From Trebonia sp963777905 (lineage in GTDB: Bacteria > Actinomycetota > Actinomycetes > Streptosporangiales > Streptosporangiaceae): 64,000 nucleotides of DNA. The notes beneath the pieces were generated by a model. It worked only from the letters and a program-made list of their open reading frames with translations. It made no database searches and was not told the DNA's origin. Positions within the stretch are counted from its first letter, which is position 1; every line of letters begins with the position of its first letter. The position numbers and the translations under genes are program-made. The stretch is from assembly GCA_963777905.1 (NCBI GenBank), contig CAVZSM010000013.1:150417-214416 (forward strand), given 5' to 3'. Of the stretch, positions 1-6,413 are shown piece by piece.

Positions 1-215
1 ACTGATGTCGGGTCTTCGCCGCCTTGGCTGCGGTCGAGGTGTGTCGCCGCTCCCCATGCCGGCGCGGCACCGGACTGTGCGCTGGCGGGCTGGGCGCCTG
101 CGGGGGAGCTTGCTCCTGGCCCGGGTGGTGCCGGCGACCCGCTGCAACCGGTGGCTGCGCCTATCAGCAGAATGGATACGCAAGCAAACGCCAGCCGCAG
201 TCGGCCTGTGATCAC
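1..215 (-). CDS. Lipoprotein, 5' end only (runs off left edge)
   Basis: Reading the minus strand from a GTG at 215 gives an open frame to the window edge, so only the first 71 codons are present. It starts with a typical lipoprotein signal peptide: RLRLAFACVSILLIGAATGC, with a short basic region, a hydrophobic core and the lipobox GAATGC. A low-complexity Pro/Ala/Ser/Gly linker follows. The last visible residues, AWGAATHLDRSQGGEDPTS, recall repeat-type extracellular proteins of actinobacteria, but too little is present to name a family. The product is expected to be anchored to the outer face of the membrane. No strong ribosome binding site precedes the GTG. It lies beyond the sugar-operon terminator and probably has its own promoter in 216-340. 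Confidence 0.55.
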   Translation of the reverse strand, partial: MITGRLRLAFACVSILLIGAATGCSGSPAPPGPGASSPAGAQPASAQSGAAPAWGAATHLDRSQGGEDPTS

Positions 216-342
216 AGCTTCAGTGTACTCAGGTGATTCTCGGGCAATGCGGGTCGCAGCGATGACGACCCAAAACCTTCGTGATCATGCTGCTTTTCAT
301 TCGGGGTGGGAGGCGAGCGGTTTGGGATGGAATTACGGTCAG

Positions 343-385
343 CGTGGTGAGCTCAGGCGCCGGAGCGGCGCCTGAGCTCACCACG
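343..385 (-). terminator. Strong hairpin ending the sugar transport operon
   Basis: A perfect 19-bp inverted repeat, arms 343-361 and 367-385 with the 5-nt loop GGAGC, begins directly after the stop codon of the last permease gene. There is no T-run, as is common for GC-rich actinobacterial terminators. The remaining bases 216-342 contain no gene that I can support. Confidence 0.75.
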
Positions 386-1717
386 TCAGGCCTGGCCCTG
401 TGCGCTCCGGCGCGAGAGGACGTCGATGAGCGCCGCCGCGAGCAGCACCGCGGCGACCACGACGTCAATCCACTGGCTCTGCACGCCGAGCAGGTAGAGG
501 CCGTTGTAGATGGCACCGATGACGAGCCCGCCCAGCACGCCGTGGATGGTCTTGCCCCGGCCGCCGAAAAGGCTCGTGCCGCCGATGACCGCCGCCGCCA
601 CCGCCAGCAGCACGTAGTTGTTGGAGGCCTTGATGATGTTGGTGGTCAGCGACACCTGCCACGAGGCGAACAGCACGCCGGCGATCCCGGAGATGACGGC
701 TGAGAGGACGAAGCACCAGGTCCGGATCGAAGGCAGGCTGACCCCGGCTCGCCGCGCCGCCTCTGCGTTGCCGCCGATGGCGTACACGTAGCGGCCGAAG
801 CGGGTTCGCTGCAGCAGGACCGTGCAGGCGACGAGCACGACAAGGACGATCAGGATGATGTAGGGAACCCCCTCGATCGTCCCGAAGTGGGCCCGGTTGA
901 CGTTGCAGATGGCGACGAGCGCGATTCCCGACACCGCCATGAGGAGGATCTTCAGCGCGGTGAGGCTGGCCGGCGGAGCCTCCAGGCCGTGCCTGCGCTT
1001 GCTGGCCTCGCGCAGCCACAGCCCGATGCCGGCGGCTCCGACTATCACGACCATCAAGATCCAGCTGACCAGCGGGGTGAACGATCCCCAGAAGATGTCG
1101 TAGATGACAACCTCGTTGTGGAACGCGGAGTTGCCGATGCCCACGAGCGACCCGCCGAGGACGATGATCGCCACGCCCTCCAGGATCAGCAGCCCGCCGA
1201 GAGTGACGATGAACGACGGCATCCTCAGCCGGGCCACCATCGATCCCTGGATGAAGCCGACCGCGGCGCACGCGACCAGCGTCAATATGATCGCCGCCCA
1301 CCACGGCAAGTTCGCACCGGTCGGCTGCACAAGCTCGGCGACCACGACGCTGCCGAGCCCCATGACCAGGCCGACGGACAGGTCGATCTCTCCCAGCAGC
1401 AGGGCGAAGATCTCAGCGATCGCCAGCAGCATATACACGGTGCTCTGCTCGAAGAGGTTGACCAGGTTCTGCGCCGACAGGAACTTCGAGTTCGCGATCT
1501 GGAAGCCGATGGCGACCACCACGAGGCCCAGGACCACGGGCAGGACACCGCTGTTGCCGCCGCGGACCCGGGCCCACGAGGCCCGGAAGTACTGACCCAG
1601 CGTCTCGGCGGCGAGCTCGGGCGGGATGTCGGCCGCTTCGACCTTGGCGTCCTCGGTCAGGTCGACCGTCCCGGCACCCGCCGTCGGCGCCGGGGTCTCG
1701 CCGTGGTCCGCGGTCAC
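386..1717 (-). CDS. Sugar ABC transporter permease (XylH/RbsC-type), second copy
   Basis: A 443-residue inner-membrane permease of the carbohydrate-uptake type-2 (CUT2) family. It would form part of the channel for a sugar delivered by the lipoprotein encoded at 4103-5449. About ten hydrophobic segments follow a soluble N-terminal tail of roughly 60 residues. The family segment EIDLSVGLVMGLG and the ATPase-contact loop YAIGGNAEAARRAGV are both present. I chose the GTG at 1717 because AGGAGG sits five bases upstream and because the resulting N-terminus, VTADHGETPAP, aligns with the start of the upstream permease. An in-frame GTG at 1759 overlaps the preceding stop but has a poor ribosome binding site. 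It is the last gene of the operon. The sugar cannot be read from the sequence. Confidence 0.9.
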   Translation of the reverse strand: MTADHGETPAPTAGAGTVDLTEDAKVEAADIPPELAAETLGQYFRASWARVRGGNSGVLPVVLGLVVVAIGFQIANSKFLSAQNLVNLFEQSTVYMLLAIAEIFALLLGEIDLSVGLVMGLGSVVVAELVQPTGANLPWWAAIILTLVACAAVGFIQGSMVARLRMPSFIVTLGGLLILEGVAIIVLGGSLVGIGNSAFHNEVVIYDIFWGSFTPLVSWILMVVIVGAAGIGLWLREASKRRHGLEAPPASLTALKILLMAVSGIALVAICNVNRAHFGTIEGVPYIILIVLVVLVACTVLLQRTRFGRYVYAIGGNAEAARRAGVSLPSIRTWCFVLSAVISGIAGVLFASWQVSLTTNIIKASNNYVLLAVAAAVIGGTSLFGGRGKTIHGVLGGLVIGAIYNGLYLLGVQSQWIDVVVAAVLLAAALIDVLSRRSAQGQA

Positions 1718-1751
1718 GGGCACCTCCTCATTACTTGTCCTCCGCACCTGA

Positions 1752-3107
1752 TCAGACACGGTTCACGCCCCCGGACCCGCGCCGTGACAGCACGTCAATC
1801 AGCACCGCGGCGAGGAGCACGGCGCCCGGCAGGATGTACTCCAGCGGCGTGGACAGTGAACCCAGGTTGAGAAGGGACACACCGTAGGCGATGCTGCCGA
1901 TGAGGAGGCCGCCGAGAATACCGTGGATTGCCTTGCCCCGGCCGCCGAAGAGGCTGACCCCGCCGATAACGGCGGCGGCGATCGAGTACAGGACGAGCTG
2001 GCCGGGATCTGCCGTATTGGTGCTGTACTCACCGTAGAAGAAGGAGCCGAGCAGGACGCCGCCGAGGGCGGCGGTCGCCGAGCACAACGCGAAGGCCCAG
2101 ATGCGGACGGCGGGGACGCTGACGCCGGCGCGGCGGGCCGCTTCCGGGTTGCCGCCGATGGCATACATGTAGCGGCCGAAGCGGGTCCGCCCGAGCACGA
2201 GCGTCCAGACGCCGAGCACGACCAGGACGATCGGGATCACCCACGGAACTCCCGTGACCGCTTTCAGGCTGCTCCCGCGGTTGACGGAGCAGACGAGCAC
2301 CACTGCCGCCCCGATGATCGCCACCAGCGCGATCCTGATCGCCACCAGGCTCAGCGGCGGAGCGGTCAGGCCCTGGCGCCGCCTCGAGGTCGTGCGCAGC
2401 CACAGGGTCGCGCCGTAGGCGACGACCAGCACCGCCAGGACTATCCAGGCGACGACGGGAGAGATCAGCCCCTGGACCATCTCATAGATGAAGTTCTGGT
2501 TGGGGTCCGAGGTGTTGAGGTTCACCGAGGAGTCGGCTCCGCCGAGGAGGACGATGAGGATTCCCGAGAACAGCAGGAAGCCGGCCAGGGTCACGACGAA
2601 GGACGGGATTCTGAGCCGTGCGACCAGCGCCCCTTGAAGGGCGCCGAACACGCCGCAGATAGCGAACGCGGCGAGCAGCGCCGCCCACCACGGCCAGTCC
2701 GCCCCGGGCTGCTGGACCAGCTTGAAGGCGATCACCCCGCCGATCAGCGCGACCGCGCCGACCGACAGGTCGACCTCGGCGAGGAGCAGGACCGCTGTCT
2801 CGGCTATCGCCAGCACCATATACACGGTGCTCAGCCCGAAGATGAACACGAGGTTGCTCGGCCGCAGGAAGGCGTGCTCGGGGGTGATGATCTCGAAGAC
2901 GACGGCGACTATCACGATGCCCAGGACCACGGGCAGGACGCCGCTGTTGCCGCTGCGGATCTGGGCCCACCAGGCCCGCATGTACTGGCCCAGCGACTGG
3001 GCGACGAGTGCGGGCGGGATGTCGGCCGCTTCGACCTTGGCGTCGGCGGTCAGGTCGACCGTCCCGGCACCCGTCGCTGCCGGGGTCTCGCCGGGGTCCG
3101 CGGTCAC
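1752..3107 (-). CDS. Sugar ABC transporter permease (XylH/RbsC-type), first copy
   Basis: A 451-residue multi-spanning permease of the CUT2 sugar family and a paralogue of the next gene. It carries the same landmarks, EVDLSVGAVALIGG in the membrane region and YAIGGNPEAARRAGV as the probable coupling loop to an ATPase, and ends in a short basic tail. The GTG start at 3107 lies 27 bases after the ATPase stop. Two different permeases in one operon suggest a heterodimeric channel, or two channels sharing one binding protein. The first ~200 bp are nearly identical to the start of the downstream copy, while the rest is clearly diverged. Confidence 0.9.
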   Translation of the reverse strand: MTADPGETPAATGAGTVDLTADAKVEAADIPPALVAQSLGQYMRAWWAQIRSGNSGVLPVVLGIVIVAVVFEIITPEHAFLRPSNLVFIFGLSTVYMVLAIAETAVLLLAEVDLSVGAVALIGGVIAFKLVQQPGADWPWWAALLAAFAICGVFGALQGALVARLRIPSFVVTLAGFLLFSGILIVLLGGADSSVNLNTSDPNQNFIYEMVQGLISPVVAWIVLAVLVVAYGATLWLRTTSRRRQGLTAPPLSLVAIRIALVAIIGAAVVLVCSVNRGSSLKAVTGVPWVIPIVLVVLGVWTLVLGRTRFGRYMYAIGGNPEAARRAGVSVPAVRIWAFALCSATAALGGVLLGSFFYGEYSTNTADPGQLVLYSIAAAVIGGVSLFGGRGKAIHGILGGLLIGSIAYGVSLLNLGSLSTPLEYILPGAVLLAAVLIDVLSRRGSGGVNRV

Positions 3108-3134
3108 GGGGACTTCTCGATCCTGGCCATGGCC

Positions 3135-3962
3135 TCAGCCCTCGCCACTGGCGGATGCGGATGGCTCGTACGGCCGCCCGCTGGCGGTACCCGTCGTCAT
3201 GTACTCCACCACGCTCTGCCGGTCGAAGTCCGCAGCCGGCCCCTGGACCACCATCCGCCCCAGGTACAGCACCGCGATCCGGTCCGCGACCTCGAAGACG
3301 TCGTTCAGGTTGTGGCTGACCACCATCACCGCGAGCCCGCGGTCGCGGAGTCGCATGATCAGGTCCAGCACCAACCGGGTCTGCACCACTCCGAGGGCGG
3401 CGGTGGGCTCGTCAAGCAGCACCAGCTTGGAATTCCACATCACGGCCTTGGCGACCGCCACCGACTGCCGCTGACCTCCGGACAGGGACGCCACCGGCTG
3501 CCGGATCGAGCGCACCGTGGTCACCCGCAAGGTGCTCAGGGTCTCGGCCGCCGTCTTCTCCATCGAGTCCTCGTCCAGCAGGCCGTGGCTCAGCCGCTCC
3601 CGGCCGAGGAACATGTTCTGGACGATGTCCAGGTTGTCGGCCAGCGCCAGGTCCTGGTAGACGGTCTCGATCCCCAGCGTGGAGGCGTCCCTGGCGCTGC
3701 GAATGTGTACCGGCCGGCCCTCGAAGTAGATCTGGCCATGGTCCGGGTGGTGCACGCCGGCGATCGTGCGGGTGAGCACCGACTTCCCGGCGCCGTTGTC
3801 CCCGCACAGGCCGGTCACCTGCCCCGCGGGCAGGTCCAGGTCCACCCCGTAGAGCGCCTGCACCGGCCCGAAGTGCTTATCGATGCCCCGCAGCTTCAGC
3901 AGGGGCTCCGCCCCGTCCCCGTTAGGGATCGCGCCCCGCGGGGGCTCGTTCACCTCAGTCAT
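3135..3962 (-). CDS. Sugar ABC transporter ATP-binding protein, single domain
   Basis: A 275-residue cytoplasmic ATPase that should power sugar import through the two permeases encoded next to it. All ABC motifs are visible: Walker A GDNGAGKS (about 54-61), Q-loop VYQD, signature LSGGQRQ (about 160-166), Walker B LVLLDEPTAAL (180-190) and the H-loop in VVSHN (about 217). It has one nucleotide-binding domain, unlike the double-domain XylG/MglA proteins, so a second ATPase site must come from a homodimer or from the ATPase domain fused to the kinase at 6406-8871, which resembles it closely. I took the ATG at 3962. An upstream in-frame start at 4028 would add 22 residues that do not look like this family. 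Confidence 0.9.
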   Translation of the reverse strand: MTEVNEPPRGAIPNGDGAEPLLKLRGIDKHFGPVQALYGVDLDLPAGQVTGLCGDNGAGKSVLTRTIAGVHHPDHGQIYFEGRPVHIRSARDASTLGIETVYQDLALADNLDIVQNMFLGRERLSHGLLDEDSMEKTAAETLSTLRVTTVRSIRQPVASLSGGQRQSVAVAKAVMWNSKLVLLDEPTAALGVVQTRLVLDLIMRLRDRGLAVMVVSHNLNDVFEVADRIAVLYLGRMVVQGPAADFDRQSVVEYMTTGTASGRPYEPSASASGEG

Positions 3963-4056
3963 CTTGAATACCCGTCCGTAGCCGTGCCCAAGGTCAGCAA
4001 CCATCACATTATGCCGGGGCTGGCGCACCCTGCTAGAGGGTCCACCAGCCCCGGCT

Positions 4057-4093
4057 CCGGGGAACCCCGGCGAGAACCGCCGGGGTTCCCCGG
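4057..4093 (-). promoter_or_regulatory. Intercistronic hairpin after the binding-protein gene
   Basis: A perfect 16-bp inverted repeat, arms 4057-4072 and 4078-4093 with loop AGAAC, lies nine bases beyond the binding-protein stop and about 95 bases before the ATPase start. No T-tract follows. Such hairpins between a binding-protein gene and the membrane-component genes commonly give partial termination or protect the upstream mRNA, so that the binding protein is made in excess. That role is inferred here. Confidence 0.6.
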
Positions 4094-4102
4094 GTTAGGC
4101 GA

Positions 4103-5449
4103 TTACGAGATCCCGGCCTTCGAGCAGGCGCTCGCACCCGCGATCGAGCAGATGGACGAGGCCGAGTCGAAGCCGTCCTTGACGACAGTCGACTCCATGT
4201 TGGCCGCGGTCACCCACACCGGGGTCAGCAGGGACGCCGGCTCGGTGATGCTCGGGTCGGCCGAGTCCACAGCCTTGCCGTTCAGCAGGGCCGCGGGCGG
4301 CGTCTTGCCGGCCAGCAGGATCGTCGCCATGGTCACGGCGTCCTGGGCCTCCTTGTAAACGGCCTTGTACACCGAACCGCACTGGTAGCCCTCGAGGATC
4401 CAGGCCATGCCCTGGGAGGTGGCGTCCTGACCGGTGGTCGGGATCGTCTTGGGCTTGACACCGTCCGACTTCAGGTCGGTGATCACCGCGTTGGCGAGAC
4501 CGTCATTGGCCTCGATCGTGGCGTTGATCGTCGGGTGAGCGGTGAACTCCTGCTGGAAGATCGTGCCGCCCTTGGTGTTGTCCCACCCAGGCGCGAAGTT
4601 CTCGCCGACCAGCGAGTAGCCCGCGCTGTTGGTCGCGCCCGCGTTGACGGACTTGGCCGACTGGCCCCAGACCACCTTGTTGTACCCGGAGGCGAAGGCG
4701 ATCGCGTTGGGGTCGGTGTCCTCGCCGCCATTCAGCACGAAGACCTTGGGGCTCTTGATCCCCCAGGACGAGATGCACGTCTGGAAGCCCGTGCCGATCA
4801 GCGTACCCACCAGCACGCCGTCGAAGCTGACGTAGTAGGTGTTCGAGCCCTGGAAGATCGCACGGTCGTAGGCGATCAGGGTGACGCCCTTCTGCTCCGC
4901 GAGCTTCGCGATCGCGACGCCAGTCGGGCCATCGAGCGGACACACGATCAGGATCTTCGCACCCAGGTTGATGTCGGCGGTGGCATCGCTCAGCTGGGTC
5001 GCGTCGCTGCCCTGCGCGTTTTGGATGCGGTACTCCCCGGGGGTGTACCCGGCGTCGGCGAAGGCTTCCTTCAGGTACGGCGCGTCGAAGTCAACCCACC
5101 GCGTCGACGACGTGGTGTCGGGCAGGACCACGCCCACCTGCAGGCTGGTAGCTCCCTTGGTCGCGGCCTGGCCCAGCGCCTTGAGCTGGGACATCGTCGC
5201 CCCGATGTTAACGGTGAAGGAGCCGATGCTCAGCCCCGCCGGAACCGATGCCGAGCCGCTTGCTGACCCCGTTGCCGACGCGCTTGCCGAACTTGACGAG
5301 CTCGATGAGCTTGACGAGCTGCAGGCCGCAGCCGTCAGCGCAAGGGCCGTCGCGAGACCCGCGACGCCCAGCAGGCGGAAGCGCCGAAACGTGTTGCCAC
5401 CGCGCGATCTGGAGCCCCGGCCTCCCTCACTTCTGTTACCCAGTGTCAT
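4103..5449 (-). CDS. Sugar ABC transporter substrate-binding lipoprotein
   Basis: A 448-residue lipid-anchored extracellular binding protein of the periplasmic-binding-protein type I (XylF/RbsB-like) class. The N-terminus has basic residues (FRRFR), a hydrophobic core and the lipobox LTAAAC with Cys43, followed by a run of about a dozen serines and a Ser/Ala/Gly linker to the mature domain. Segments such as VGVVLPDTTSSTRWVDFD and IVCPLDGPTGVAIAKLAEQKGV are typical of sugar-binding folds. I took the ATG at 5449. The frame is open to 5569, but the extra 40 residues would put a non-signal sequence ahead of the signal peptide. It follows the two-component genes by 256 bp, a stretch that holds candidate regulator sites. 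Confidence 0.9.
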   Translation of the reverse strand: MTLGNRSEGGRGSRSRGGNTFRRFRLLGVAGLATALALTAAACSSSSSSSSSSSASASATGSASGSASVPAGLSIGSFTVNIGATMSQLKALGQAATKGATSLQVGVVLPDTTSSTRWVDFDAPYLKEAFADAGYTPGEYRIQNAQGSDATQLSDATADINLGAKILIVCPLDGPTGVAIAKLAEQKGVTLIAYDRAIFQGSNTYYVSFDGVLVGTLIGTGFQTCISSWGIKSPKVFVLNGGEDTDPNAIAFASGYNKVVWGQSAKSVNAGATNSAGYSLVGENFAPGWDNTKGGTIFQQEFTAHPTINATIEANDGLANAVITDLKSDGVKPKTIPTTGQDATSQGMAWILEGYQCGSVYKAVYKEAQDAVTMATILLAGKTPPAALLNGKAVDSADPSITEPASLLTPVWVTAANMESTVVKDGFDSASSICSIAGASACSKAGIS

Positions 5450-5561
5450 CCCCCATACCCTTTCGCTAAATGCATCGAATAAGACAAGGCGGGACACCAT
5501 ACATAATCGGGCCCCAGCAGTGTTTTCCGGAATCGTAAGACGGGATGCCAGAAACGTTCCC

Positions 5562-5601
5562 GTTAACACGTGCGTAAAACCGTTAAAAAAGAGTTAACAC
5601 G
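5562..5601 (-). promoter_or_regulatory. Phased GTTAAC direct repeats, candidate response-regulator sites
   Basis: On the minus strand CGTGTTAAC occurs at 5601-5593 and again at 5570-5562, with a related TTTTTTAACG between them. The three TTAAC cores are offset by 11 and 20 bases, so all face one side of the helix. OmpR-family regulators bind tandem direct repeats with about 10-11 bp spacing. The site is 113-150 bp upstream of the binding-protein start and directly downstream of an OmpR-family regulator gene. A role as its target is inference. Confidence 0.45.
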
Positions 5602-5628
5602 CGGCAGGAGCTGGGCGGTTTGCCTAAT

Positions 5629-5640
5629 GTGACCGGTCAC
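5629..5640. repeat. 12-bp perfect palindrome
   Basis: GTGACCGGTCAC lies between the response-regulator stop and the candidate regulator repeats. The same 12-mer recurs in the hairpin repeats near 47.7 kb. It could be an operator of this operon, and no other evidence bears on it. Confidence 0.35.
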
Positions 5641-5705
5641 TGACCGATCGATTGTTGCGGAATCGTGACAGCGGTTTTCCAAGTTGATAGCCAATCGTGA
5701 TGTCG

Positions 5706-6413
5706 TTAATCGCCGGCGATCCGGTAACCGGCCCGGGGCTGGGTGATGATCAGCGGTGCGGCCCCCGGCGGCTCCAGCTTGGCGCGCAGCCGCCGTATGT
5801 AGACGCGCACGTACTCGGTTTCCGTCTCGTAGCCGCGGCCCCAGACCCGGCGCAGCAGGTGCGCGCGGGACAGCAGCTTGCCCCTGTGCAGCGCCAGTTC
5901 GCGCAGCAGCGCGAACTCCGTGGGCGTGAGGTGCACGACGGTCCCGGCGCGGCGGACCTGCTGCCCGATGAGGTCGATCTGTATGTCGCCGATCGTGATG
6001 ACCGACGGGACGGTCTGCTCGCCCGCCTCGGCGGGCCGGGTCCGGCGGAGCGTGGCCAGGATCCTGGCGAGGAGCTCCTCGATGCCGAACGGCTTGGTCA
6101 TGTAGTCGTCGGCGCCCATGTTGAGCGCGGTCACCTTGTCCCGCTCGCCGCCGCGCGCCGACACGACGATGATGGCGACCGCCGAGCGCTCGCGGATCAG
6201 CCGGCACAGCTCGAAACCGTCCACCTCGGGCAGCATGAGGTCGAGCAGCACTATGTCGGGCTGCTCGGTGTCCAGCAGCGCCAGCGCCTTGCTCCCGTCG
6301 CCGGACACGCACGTGTCGAAGCCGCGGACGGCCAGGTTGGACCTGATGAGGTCGACGATGTTGGGGTCGTCCTCGACGATGAGCACCCGGGTGGGGATGG
6401 TCAGCTCAGTCAA
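5706..6413 (-). CDS. OmpR-family DNA-binding response regulator
   Basis: A 235-residue two-domain regulator. The receiver domain (about 8-120) has the acidic pocket VEDD, the phospho-acceptor Asp58 in DIVLLDLMLPEVDG, and the conserved Lys in YMTKPF. The C-terminal winged helix (about 140-233) contains LTPTEFALLRELALHRG and YVRVYIRRLRAKL, as in OmpR/PhoB proteins. The start is a TTG at 6411-6413 that overlaps the last 8 bases of the kinase gene, so the two are probably translationally coupled and form a cognate pair. The likely target is the transporter operon directly downstream. Confidence 0.93.
   Translation of the reverse strand: MTELTIPTRVLIVEDDPNIVDLIRSNLAVRGFDTCVSGDGSKALALLDTEQPDIVLLDLMLPEVDGFELCRLIRERSAVAIIVVSARGGERDKVTALNMGADDYMTKPFGIEELLARILATLRRTRPAEAGEQTVPSVITIGDIQIDLIGQQVRRAGTVVHLTPTEFALLRELALHRGKLLSRAHLLRRVWGRGYETETEYVRVYIRRLRAKLEPPGAAPLIITQPRAGYRIAGD

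Noticed and set aside
1923..4358. 811-codon plus-strand open frame
   Set aside because: Antisense to the permease, ATPase and binding-protein genes, with a His/Asp/Arg-rich composition typical of shadow frames in high-GC DNA.
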